Shown here in pieces: positions 40,407 to 52,229 of a stretch of DNA of 64,000 bases (positions within the stretch are counted from its first letter, which is position 1; the number at the start of each line of letters is the position of its first letter). The notes beneath the pieces are model-generated. The model was not told the DNA's origin. It saw only the letters and a list, made by a program, of their open reading frames with translations, and ran no database searches. This DNA is from Echinococcus granulosus (Eukaryota; Platyhelminthes; Cestoda; Cyclophyllidea; Taeniidae). The DNA lies in NCBI RefSeq assembly GCF_000524195.1, contig NW_020170383.1, forward strand, positions 2,037,758 to 2,101,757, in the 5' to 3' direction. The position numbers were made by a program, and so were the translations under genes.

Positions 40407-41936
40407 TCAGCGCTTGAGGGCATACAGCGCCGTGTGCTCTGCAGCCTTCTTGTTGAAAGAGGCACGATCTTTCTGATACTCCTCTGCCAAATCTGCGCGA
40501 AGGGGATGCTCTATCTCTGGATTCGCAACCAAGGCTTGCAAGGCCTGAATCACTGCAAGATAAAAGCATACATACACTATTTAATTCCGTGTCAATTAAT
40601 CATTTTAAGCAACACACCCAAGGAGCCTCATGCCAGTGAGAGAACCATGGAGGGCAGAAGAGATTTCAAATCGGAGAGGGGGGAGTTTACCTATAATTTA
40701 ATCATTTTCAATTTCTATTTAAGCCGCCTCGGATACTCTTGTCACAACCACCGAGATCCTACGTAAGCGATTTTAATAGAGCATTAGTCGCTTCTCTGTA
40801 CTTTTTTGTTACTGATTCCTTCTAAACTTTTATATTGCGCTATAATGTGAAAAAGCAACACCTATTTAAAAATCTCACAAATGTTCATTTCAAGACTTTT
40901 TACTTTTATTGAATAGCAAAGAAAATATCTGGAAATCGCATTTCTAGCAAAACAGTCTTCAGGATAAATTGATGGTTATTTTAGAGGTACCTTCCAAAAC
41001 CAACATGCCATAGTATCAATGTAAAGCGAAAACAAAACAAATTTGGGATAGCATAATCTCACCATCAACAATTTTTGTTGCCGGCTTCCAATTCCCAGGA
41101 TCTATCAGGGGAAAACAGATTTGTCCCTTTTCATCCACATTGGGGTGATATATTGGCGTTTTGAAGACCAATTTCGGTGGCTTGATAGGGTATTCCGCAC
41201 CAAAATTAATTGAAATTTTGAAGGCACCTTTGTCATATGGGGGACTGTCCTACGACAAAGGTATCCAAAATACTGCATAAGAGGGCAGACAATTATTGCA
41301 ACGGCACCTTGAAAAACGACATAAATTCTTACAGTTTAGGAAGAGCTATGATAAATCAGAGTCTAAGCAGCTTTAAAACATCTCATATTCCTTTGTGACT
41401 TTGGGGAAATGCATTCGAAATCGGAAACGATAGCCAACATTTATAGTGACCTCGATGGATTTTTAGACTAAATTCTTATGCACTTCTGAAACAAACTCCA
41501 ATAAATTTAAGATTACTGGAGCACATGAATATCAAAGTAGAAAAAAAAATAAGGCAACTTATTTTGGCACTAAAGAAAATCTATTGGACAGGAACCTAAT
41601 CACATATTTATACAGCCAAGTGAATTTTATTTACGTTGAAGCATTCCATCATAAGTATGAAAAAGCAGTCCAAGGTGAAAGAGCAAAAGATAAATTGACA
41701 CGAAAGCAAAAAAACCAAAACTTGTCATTGAGATGGAAAACAGAGATGCTTGCAGGGTAAAGGAGACCAGTCCAAGACGTGATGTTATCTTCAGGGTCGT
41801 CCATCTTAAACATATCCTTCACAGGCGGCTCCTTCATCCCAGCGAGCTCCTTCAATGAATCGTAAATAAAGCGCGATTTTCGCGAATGCGAAATCAAGCC
41901 ACCAGATGAACTACTTGGTTTTTCAGTTGTTTTCAT
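40407..41936 (-). CDS. UBE2L3: Ubiquitin-conjugating enzyme E2, UBE2L3 (UbcH7) type
   Basis: Three exons, 41754-41936, 41063-41249 and 40407-40552, encode about 171 residues. The UBC fold is clear: [34 protein letters not shown], the active-site segment [18 protein letters not shown], and [12 protein letters not shown] followed by [16 protein letters not shown]. The Pro two residues after the catalytic Cys and the His in EHPLRAD match UbcH7, where Pro88 and His119 are known to restrict discharge to cysteine, making it specific for HECT/RBR ligases; the same specificity is inferred here. Exon 1 begins [13 protein letters not shown], about 20 residues longer than the human protein. The first intron has no GT at the expected junction and appears to use a GC donor (CCT|GCAAGC) with a normal TAG acceptor. 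Confidence 0.93.
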
Positions 41937-43456
41937 ACGAATAAAACAGTGAAAAACAACACATTGTTGGAATGAATGCAGTCGAATTTAAGGAGGCACC
42001 TTGTATTGTTAACTTGCAAAGTCTTCTCCAACTGACTTCTACTTATTCACTCTTACAAATAGTAAGGGATGAAATGTCGTCCAGGTGATCGTAATCAAAT
42101 TTAAGCACAAAGCAGAATTTGACATTTTTTATGATTTTCATTGGCAGTTGGGGGTACTAATACTATTTCAGTGATAATAAACGTACCTTTTGTAAACGTC
42201 TTGTTGCTGCACACATTGCCTTTTTCAGTCAATAACTAGGCAGAAAACATTTCCGTAAGAGAAAATGGATTTAACTCCATATGGTAGCGTTAAGTATTTA
42301 GGTGGGCTCAAGAGAATGAAACCACAAAACACAGTGCCAGAATCCCAAGAACGACGTTAACTATTAACAACTACGAAAGCAAAACACTAACTTCAGAGGT
42401 GGGGATAGGCTAATTAGGCGACATACATTTATAATGAGTTGTGCGGAATGGGAACTGCTTCAAAAATCTCCCCGACAAAGAAAGCAGGCAAAACGAATAT
42501 TTAAAGGCTTAATAGGGTTTTTATTCCAAGTCGAATTTACGAAAAACAATTGAAAGCCCCTATGAATATTTATGCGTAGCAAACACATCTGTGACTGACC
42601 CCAATTACAATAGCAAGTTGTAGAATTTTGCACTAGATTAACATAAACCGGTGGCTAAAAGGTAGACCTAAAGAAAAGATAACTCAAACAAATGGCTTCA
42701 ACCCATCTACTAACAAGGATCAAGCGAAGAATGATCAAATTAAGGGAGTCGCCAGCACTAGAAATATAACCAAAAGTTGAATTGAATAAATAAGACGATG
42801 GTAATCTGCAAGACTAACAAGTAAGTGTGACACTGTTCAGGAACGTTAAATCGAACAACTCAATCAGGCTGTCCAGTTATGTGAGAGGACAGTAATCCCA
42901 CGATGAATCTGGTAACAAATGGCAGGATTGTATGCGGGACCACACAAATATAAAAAAAATTACAACTGAATGTCTAAACAACTTATTGTAGGAAAAAACC
43001 ATACAAGGCTACAACAAATGGGAAGTCAATTATACACACCAACCACCAGCAAGCAGCGACTAACAAAGAAGCTCTTCACCAACTCTAAGAATCTGGGTTA
43101 TTGATGTATATTAACATTTTTAATTGCTCTTAATAGAACAAATACTGATCAAAGGGGCTTTGTTTTTAACCTAAATTAGAAACCACTTAATGTCAAGAAT
43201 AGGCCCAGCAGTATCCTGATTGTGTGATGATTATTAAGAATCATGAAATGGTTAATACTGGACATATCCTTTCAATTAAAACATATTGGTAAAACCGTTT
43301 GTGGGTCAATATACCAAATTAATTAGTCATTAGAACTGACATCTCACTTTTTGAACAGAGGTATATGCCTTCAATGGATTACATACTTATAATAATTTTT
43401 TAGCAACGCGGTTAGAAAATCCATATTGTTTTACTGGTTACAATTGACGTCGGTGC
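41937..43456. other. Upstream region of the E2 gene; no gene recognised
   Basis: AT-rich intergenic DNA with no open frame of interest. It probably includes the E2 promoter and any 5'-UTR exon. I saw no clear acceptor right before the E2 ATG. Confidence 0.4.
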
Positions 43457-44749
43457 TGTAGTGTGGCTTCCCGAGACTCCCTGAAGACGAAAGAAGACAT
43501 AATACTCTGGCAGAATATATATTCAGCGCAGAGGTGTCTGAGCTATCAGCATTGCCCGAAAGGCCAGCCCACCCAGCGAGGTACAAGAGGGTTAATTCAA
43601 AGTACAAAGTGGCGCCTCACCAATACCGAGAAATAAACCTCTATCGTATTACAGTAGTGCCCCGAGTCTTTCCTGAGGACGAAAGAAGACATAATACTAG
43701 GACACAACGCACACATTCAACATGCAGAAGATATTTGGACCACTGGTATGGCCCGAAGGCAAGCACATCCGACGCTGCAGAATAGCCAAGTTGAAAGTGG
43801 CTCTTTACCAAAACTGAGAGCTAAACAATTATTGTATTACATAGCCCCTCTCCTCTTTAGAGCCCCGTCCCCGGCGCTCCCCTTGATTAATCCCCTTGTC
43901 AGCCATCACAACGTTGTCGGCACTGTAAAGAAACACCCTTGAGCCAGCTACGCCAGTCATCAAATTGCTTGCAGCTGAGAAGATATTTGATTTCAGTCAC
44001 TAAAAAGCCTTATTGGCAATTCAACTAAGTCCGGAGTTTCGTCCGATTTAGGAATTGGATTTAGGGAACGGGAATTGTGCTGGCCATCATGTTCGTCTAC
44101 AGATGGACGTAGGAACATGTTTATGCAAGCAACGACAAGATTTAACACGAGTCCGGAGGAGAAAGAATTTCGCATCTGTTCCCATTTGCCACGCTGTATT
44201 TACTTCAGACCTGCCTAATCATATCTATCCGGACTCTATCCAGCTAGTAGGGGAATAGAGTGGTATCGCTAGTTCACTTTATTAACAGTTTTGTGCAGGT
44301 ACGGTAAGGAAACTCCGTAACCAAACTTCCAGGTAGTTCACGGCTAACATCACTTCGGCTGTTAGTAGCTTTCCTGCAGAACATATGACTGGGGTAGTTG
44401 CCGAAGGAAAACTTCAATTTGAGCCCTTCTGTTCAGGTTCACCGACGATTCCATCACCCGTAGCACACGTACTTCTTCCATTCCGCTAAGGTTTATCACC
44501 CAGCAGTGGAAATCAAAATCGATGTCCTTGGAATCGTGCCCGCAATCTGCTGCCACCAATGTAGCGCCCCAAGTGTTCTCTGAAGACGAAAGAAGACATA
44601 ATAGTAGGTTAGAATTTGTATATTCGACATGCAGAAGGTACTAGGTCTAATAGCATGGTTTGAAGGCCGGTCCACCCGGCGGGATACATTATCAAGACGA
44701 AGTGGCCCTTTACTAATCCAAGTATTAAACAAACAACCAACGTATTACA
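43457..44749 (+). mobile_element. LTR element B: two tandem LTRs, internal region, third LTR
   Basis: LTR copies lie at 43457-43653, 43654-43841 and 44560-44749. Each has the GTAG...GAAGAC(G)AAAGAAGAC block, and each ends in ATTACA. The first two are directly head-to-tail. The internal region, 43842-44559, matches elements A and C. Its right part contains a degraded integrase-like frame including VYHPAVEIK near 44490-44515. The first LTR belongs to the same subtype as the solo copy at 14763 (GGCGCCTCACCA block); the second and third are closer to elements A and C. No intact coding capacity remains. Confidence 0.8.
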
Positions 44750-45149
44750 GTTGCGTTACTAATCGTCTTGAATATTAGTAACATATACTAGGATGCATTC
44801 GGCATCATTATTCATTTGGTCAGTTGCGCACGACTCCATAAAAGGATACTTATTTAGATATTTCAGCATAAGTTTCTCGTTATAGAAAGCAAGTCTTCAA
44901 AGTCACCAAATCTGCATTGCAAAGGCCCAATGTAATAAGGTCAGGGTTTTTCTCTTTTAATTCTACCTTCATGCTCTTAGGACGAGCAGGAGAATTGAAC
45001 AAGGACATGCTTTATTAGGTAGCGATTCATAAAGGGATATAGATACTACGGCCTAGGCATGTTTAGGGAGTATTCTTCCTTTGAGAGCTGATGGCGGTTG
45101 ATCTGCAACAAGGTTCGAATTTTCTGACAGCCTCTAATTTAAAGGGTAC

Positions 45150-46235
45150 AAATAGCACCACGAGACTTCCCTGTAGATAAATGAAGACATGATATTCAGG
45201 TAGAATATGTGTACTTGACTTATAATAGAACTTAGGATTGCTAACATGGCTCGCAGGCCATCCCGCTCGACAAAGGTACAATGCCTAAGCCACAAAGTGA
45301 CCCTGTTCCAAAACCAAGCATAAAACAAACGGTCAACGTATTACATAACCCCTCTTTGTTGCCATCGTTCCATTTAGTCAACCCTCCGCGTCAGTCATGA
45401 CAACGGAATCGATGCTGTAAAAAGCACCTAGGAGTCAACTGTGCCAGTCATTGAATTTTGCGCGTAACTGATGGGATACTCAACCACAATATCACTGACT
45501 CCTCATGGCAATTCTACTGAATCTGCGGTTTCCTCCTGCATAGGAACTTGATTCGAGGATGGAAGAATGTGCTAGCCATTGTTCATGTCCATGGCTAGTA
45601 GTAGGAACACCGACTTAGAAGCAAGGTCATATAACAGTGGATGGGTTTTTAAATAGTTCTGCTGAGATAGGGTTCGGCGCCTATTACTCCTCGCTAACTT
45701 ATTCCCATTTCAGAGCTGCTCAACTAGTAGAGAAGTGGAGGTGGTATCACGTATTTACTTTACTAATATCTTCATACAGGTACGGCAGACAGCTCAGTAA
45801 TGAAGCCATTCCAGATGATTCACAACTAATGTGGCTCTATTTGTAAATAGCTTTCCTGCAGATCACGAGACTGAAATAGTTGCCGATAATGGAAGTCATT
45901 TTCACTCCTTCTCTTATGGTCGTTACCGATTCTCCCATCCGTAGAATAGGCATTTCTAGCGCCCTGTAAAGGTCTATCACCCAGCTGTAGAAATCATGAT
46001 AGATGTTCCATAGGATCGGGTATGCTTTCCAATGCTACCATTGTAGAGCCCTGAGACTTCCCCGAAGACGAAAGGAGACGTAATACTCGGGTAGAATATA
46101 TGCATTCTACACCCAGAAGGACCTGGGGCTACTGACGGCCCAGTGGTCAGCCCATCCGACAAAGGTGCAATGGCTGAGACACAAATTGGTTCCTTCACCA
46201 AAATCGGAGGTTGAAAAAGCAGCTAACTTATTACA
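45150..46235 (+). mobile_element. LTR element C, best-preserved copy with integrase remnant
   Basis: LTRs at about 45150-45345 and 46042-46235 flank a 0.7-kb internal region. Near 45858-45908 the plus strand reads ADHETEIVADNGSHFHS, which resembles the second-Asp motif of retroviral-type integrases. VYHPA follows near 45972-45986, the expected next conserved block. Stops interrupt the frame and no gag, protease or reverse transcriptase is present. It therefore looks like a non-autonomous deletion derivative (TRIM/LARD-like) of a Ty3/gypsy-like element. The family assignment is inferred from these two short motifs. Confidence 0.75.
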
Positions 46236-46443
46236 GCTTATATAAACAAACAATAATTGCACTAGCATTACCACAAGCACCTTTCTGTTGACTTGGTAAT
46301 CGGCTTGGTTCCAAACCTTCACGGTTTTGGATTTCTTGAAGGTTATGATTTTGCTTTACAGATCAAGGCGCTACAGTTTCACAATTTCGAATAACTGTAA
46401 TAAGTTAATAGTTTGCTTAACTCTTGGTTTTTTTCGGACCACT

Positions 46444-46584
46444 TAGAAGGTTACCCATTTTGCCTCAGCCGGGTGACCCGCCCTCTGGGCCAAGTAAGTA
46501 GCCCCAAGCCCTACTGTACGTCGACAATACATAATCTGCCAGAGTATTGTATTCTTAGCTTTAAGGAAATTTCGGAGTGCTACA
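46444..46584 (-). mobile_element. Truncated LTR copy in inverted orientation
   Basis: The reverse complement starts TGTAGCACTCCG and carries the ACTCTGGCAGA and GGGGCTACT blocks of the LTR family. It loses similarity after about 140 bp. Confidence 0.65.
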
Positions 46585-49409
46585 TAACATCTGTAGAATA
46601 GTAGAAAATGTTACATAATGGTCAACTCGAGTGCGTTTCGCTTTCAATTAATTTAAAGGCCTATATTTTCTTCTACAAAACGTTTACCATCTAACCAGTG
46701 GGCTCCAATGCTAAAAAGAAGAGTTTGCTAGGTATTGCAGCAATAATCATTTCTTCAGTCGACTCTTTTGTCAACATTAAGGCGTTGTTATTGTAAGTGG
46801 GCATGCCAGATCATTTTCATTATCTCTGACTGTGGATTTGTGCAGGTGATAGGGTAGAAGTGAATTCCTCGTTTGCAAAAAATGAATAAAAACCTAGCAT
46901 AAATCTACGTCCCTACGGCAGCTATATTCGGTGCATCCTCACCTGTGTAACTTCATTGTTAAAGGTATAATAAGTGCGTAAATAAGAGCAGTTGGGGCTC
47001 CACTTAAAGCGATACCCGTCAATAAAGAGGCTTCTTTTAAAATCCTTTAATAATCAATTCGGTGAACAACTTGAACCTACTTAGATTCTAAAGAACAATT
47101 CTTACCTAGTTCTGAATTCGCTTAAATGTTGATAAATAGTTGTCTCTGTTAACTCCGGCTTAAGCTGTACTACCGAAGCATAATGCGCAAAAAACGTTGA
47201 AAAACGATATTTGTGGCTATTCCGGGTTATCCAAATGAGGGCATATTTAACACGAATCTCACTGATTTATAGAGGTAACTGGTGCTGCATTGCAACATCC
47301 GTTTATTGCATGTGCTCATGACCGATCGCTTTTGCCCGCAGAAATAGTTGCTAGATCCGGGTAATGTTAAGGATGTGACGCAAGACGTGTTTCGTCAAAT
47401 ATAGCTTACTAACACCATGTGAAGAGACGTATTTTTTGTTTACATCATTTCGACAACCGACTGAATAGTTTAATACTCATCTAAATGTCAAAAAACCCAA
47501 TCTTTGTATATGATGGAAAGATCTTGCATGACTTTTCACCGTCCAAGGCCGGGAGCATTGGCATCCGTACACAGGTTGCATTAAGCGGATAATGATAACG
47601 CCTGACAACATTATCATTGAATAATGACAGCACTTTCTCTTGATCTCTGTTAGTAGGTTTCATTTGAAATTTGAAATCGTTTGCTTAACCAGCAAAAAAT
47701 TCCAGTTTGTATTTTTAATAAATCAACGTAACAATACCTTCAAACAAAGGCTTATTTTGACAGCCTGGATTCACCTTAAAATCTGACCAGACTAAATTTT
47801 AAGTGTAGCTTTTCGTGTTGTTCTGACCGTATGCAAAATGTGTTTACTTTAGTACCGTCAACAAAGGGCTCTCGAATGGTTTTTGTCAGTGTGCGCTGGA
47901 TCACTACTAACACTTGCATTTCTTTGCGGAGCAAATTCCTTATATCATTTTGCTATCAACATCTTACAAAAGTCAAGAATATTTTTGTAAAAGACGTTTT
48001 TGCGCGCGCTTTTCTCTTCAAATGACAAATCTTCTTCCGACGTGTACAATAATCTCCGAGCTCATTAAAGATTGTGGATGATGATTAGAAACTGATTTCT
48101 GATAGCGATACTGTACTTGCCCTGTGTCAGTTTCCTTCTAGGTCAATAAATATGTGGTGAACAACAAATCTTTTTACGGGGTTTCTCTATTAACTCTGGT
48201 TTTGAACATTGGCATGATTTTTAACTATTCCACCTCAAAATGTTGTGTGATTCGATAGTAAAAATGGATTGCTATCATATCCTGTGAGATTGGGGCTGAA
48301 TGTCTTTGGGCATAGGGCAACAGGCAAACGCTAATTCTCTCATACTTTTTGGCTACCTGATGATTCTTGATTTCCTGCCTTCACTAAAGCCATCGATATC
48401 AAAAGTTTTGAAAAAATTGTATACTTTCTGTCCTATGAAAGCAGGACAGTGCTGCGCCTAACACAGAAATGGATGGAATAAGTAGTCACCTACTTTGCTC
48501 TATATCCTATGGAGTCTGGAGTCCAAATGATTGAAATTTTAGGTGAAAGAGTGAATACTTCTGGGTGATTTCAAACGCATATTTATCTCCCATGCTGATA
48601 ACTGCATTTATGGCCTAATCATGTTTATTTCGTTAAATGGTTAGAAGAAGGGCAAGCAAACTTCCGGTGAGCTGCACGTACACATTTCCATTGATGCTGT
48701 TCGCAGTATGACAAAGGCCCCTCGATTTGTAATAGTAAGAAGGATCATAACGATAAAAGTTCAGCCTCTTCTGGATGTTTATTCGTTTTACCTGAGAGTG
48801 GATATAAATGGCACGGCGTCTTACCAATTGCTAAGACTAAGTTAGGGAAATTAGCTTACTTTAACATTTGTTGTTTAAAGTAGCATTTCCGGTGGAGGTA
48901 ATAGAAGATAGCCTTGAAAATGATGGGTTAGAATGCAAGTAACTCAATAGCCGTAATTAAACGCTATAACGGCCCGATTCCCTCTGCTTATCATTAAAGT
49001 GCACTCAGCCCTGTAGCACCACCTGGCTTGATACCATCACTATGCAGAAACAACCATAGGTTTATAGGTCAAGATTGCTCTGCATGCTGCATTGACGAGA
49101 ATAGGGAATATTTTTAAAATTAATTGTGAACATTAGTGGAGACTAAAGACCGCTTCTAAGTTAATTTGCCCTAAGTTTCATAAAATGCAAGCCTGTGACA
49201 GGATTACGTGAATAGAGCATAGCTTCCGACAAAGAGATTTGAATATGAAGAAATCAACAATCTTCCACTGTCACTTACTTGATTTTTGGATCTCTAGTGA
49301 CGCATGAAAACATCGCATGCATTTTCGAACAACTGCAACTTTTTAATAGATCCATAGATTGCCTTAGAATTACTAAAAATAGGTAAAACGAAATTTGTTA
49401 CCATGACCT
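46585..49409. other. Intergenic region; no gene recognised
   Basis: About 2.8 kb of AT-rich sequence. Open frames on both strands are short and without known motifs. Confidence 0.45.
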
Positions 49410-49548
49410 TGTAGCACCCCGAGACTTCCCTGAAGACGAAAGCAGACAATGCGCGAGGGCCAACCCACCTGATGAAGGTACATCGGCAGAGCACCTAAGT
49501 AGCGCCTTTTCCAAAATCGGGCGCTCAACAAACAACCAATGCTTCACA
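49410..49548 (+). mobile_element. Internally deleted solo LTR
   Basis: Begins TGTAGCACCCCGAGACTTCC and ends GCTTCACA. About 55 bp of the middle of the LTR (the AATATAT to GGCATGG part) is missing, leaving 139 bp. Confidence 0.75.
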
Positions 49549-52213
49549 AAATTATCCAACATTCAAACATTAAATCTTTTATCATGAAGAAAGTTCTATT
49601 TGCCTCGAATCAGTCAAAATTTAAATGTTATTCTCGTCATTACTGCAGTCTCTCCACGCTTACGCTACGAATGTAAATTCGTAAATAAGTTGAACCAACT
49701 CAAATTGGCCAATTCTATATGATTCACATTTTCTGAATTCGAATTATTCCTACTGCGTATTATCCATTGCTTTCACAACACACTTAGAACCCCTTCTGTT
49801 TGGTGATCAGCTTAAATTTATGGGTGGGGACTGAGACAACGTAGATTTGCAGGGTCCTTCTCCACTACTAACCACTGGTGCCTTTCACGCGGGACAGGAA
49901 AGGTCAAGCGCGTCTGTTCACTCTTGTTATTTGTGTCAGCTTAAGTGGCATCTTCACACACTACTGAGTAAACACGGCAGCAATTAAGTGAAAACGTCTA
50001 AACAGCGGTAACCCACTCTTCCTGGACGTATCTTCTTCACCTGTAATTGAATGCAGGCGCAATTATCCAAATTGAAATTTCATCGAGCCACTTTTAAATA
50101 TTGCCTATTCTCACAAAGGGAACTTATCAGGTCACAATTGAGCTCAACTTTCTAGTAAATGGAACTATTATATTGGAATCGAGTGTTAGAGCACCTTCTT
50201 TCATGTCAAGCAACCATCTGATAATCCACCAGTGAGCCCCATCTACTGGGAAGTTGGTATATTATCCACTAATCTTCAAATTAATTACCTCTTGTAGTGG
50301 TAGAGTTTTGCAAAAGAGGATCATCTCTTCAGAAATTTATTGCTTCTTCCACATTTTTTCACTTTGCTTCGGAAGGTTCATAAGACAAGACTAAGTGAGA
50401 TTTTGTAGTCGGCTAGACAGATGTGTAACTTGGTGTATAAGATGACTTGTTGGCAATGTGGTGGGTTTTCTGAACACCGTCAATTTTGAAGATGCTGCCG
50501 CGAATCGACGTAATTCGCTTTACCGTTGGCGTGAGTCGTCAGAAACAAGAGGAGAATTTCGACACACGAATTGGTGAGCGCAAACTGATTCCAACCTCAG
50601 AAAAATTTACTCGTTTCACCACGAATATTGGAATAGCAGTTACACTAGTTGAAAATTTATTACCGCAAGATTGAAGAGATTAATAAACAGAACTGATCAA
50701 CACTAGAATCAAACAGTTCCCCCTAAAACACTAGAGTAAATGAGCATGACAAAAACACTTTCACCATTCATCAAGAAAATATTAAAACTTGGCATTCTAA
50801 GTCTAGCAACTTCGGACTTCCGCCCAGTATTTAAGGCCTAATTGGTGTGCCTACGCGTTTTCTACCGATGCTAGACGGGAGTTTGGGGTCAGTCCAGGAT
50901 ATACGCGATGGCCGAAAGTCTCTCTAGCGGGACCGTACGGGTCAACCACGGGTGTAGGTAGGACGACGAACATGCACACATGTCCGCCAGACTGCCCGCC
51001 AATCAGGGCCGTGCTTAAGGTCACGATTTGCAGTTAGCCAATCAGAAGCCTAAATAAGTTGCTAGACTAAGGCTAGAGCTGTGTGTTATGATGATATGAG
51101 ATAAACCTCATTCGTATCAAGGTCGGCTTGGGGCTGCGTGAGTTCTTTGTTGCGTTTTCGTAATCGTTTTTTTGTTGCTGTAACTGACACTCATGGTTAA
51201 ATAAACGATTTTATCCCATGTTATGTTTGATACACAAATGCTACTCAAGGTAGTGGATGTACGAACATCGGGGAACGAGTGTATTAATGTTAACCCGTAT
51301 TTGGGTTTTCTGGCTCTTTTCTGATTGCACGAAGTCAATTTATTTTAGTATATTTGTGCATGTCTGTAGCTTATATAAACATTCATGGCTGAGAGTGCGA
51401 CGCAATCAATGCAATTAAAGCACCTAATTTTGATTTAACAGGTGCCCGTGTTTGCATCCCAATTTACCGGTCATTAGTTGCTTTCGTGTGATAGGTACTG
51501 TTAATGTCGTTCTCATTTGGACTCCAAATACAACTGAACACGCTTTGCGTTGTAAATGGAGCGCATTTGTGATTTTATTAGACTAATCTCATTTTGCGAA
51601 GGCTTCGATAACCGCTATTCCTTCTAATCCATAACATTAGATATTGATTAGTCGTCGTGTATCTGTAATTAATAAATAGACATTATTCTGAGTGATGAAA
51701 TTTCGACGACATGGGTGGAAATAGTGTTGTGCGTTTACCAGGCGGGAGCACGTTAATGGTCCTCTCGCTTACACCTATGGACATCCGAGGTCATAGAGTT
51801 TGTGGCGCTCTGCAGCCAGAACCATCCAATTCCGCCTTTTACGGTAGGCTTGTGTGCTGCTTTGGAGTACGTTGGTAAGAACCATTATCGTTTTATGACC
51901 CCTTTGTGATAATCTTAGGCTACTTCAATTTAGTTGATTAAAGTTATGATGTCGTAGTGTGCATGGATTTTAGGGCTGAACTGTCGCGAAATAAGGTTAC
52001 AACTCAAATTGTTTATGGTCTAGAGTTCTGATACCTACGTTCTCATCTATTTTGGGAAAACGTTGACTTCCAAGTATTATCAACTTTTGCGAACCACAAT
52101 AGCTATTGCTTTTGCAATGGTTATTCAGAAAGAATTGTTCCACAGGAAGGATAAAAATGGATTACTTGGAATATTTGAAGGCGAAACGTTAATGTTGACA
52201 GTCTTTATTTCAG
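49549..52213. other. Region upstream of the innexin; no certain gene
   Basis: Mostly AT-rich. A GC-richer patch at about 50850-51010 stands out. At 51711-51875 there is a 54-codon frame beginning MGGNSVVRLPGGS that could be read as an exon ending at a GT near 51841, but I cannot link it to a gene. It might be a 5' exon of the innexin transcript. Confidence 0.35.
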
Positions 52214-52229
52214 AAACGCTGTCCTTAAA
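52211..52229 (+). other. Splice acceptor 16 nt before the innexin ATG
   Basis: GTCTTTATTTCAG ends at 52213 and is followed by 16 bases and the start codon. It is either a spliced-leader site or the end of a 5'-UTR intron. Confidence 0.55.

Noticed and set aside
43534..43785. 83-codon frame within the LTRs of element B
   Set aside because: A similar frame occurs in the solo LTR at 14840, but only because the LTRs are homologous. Nothing indicates it is translated.
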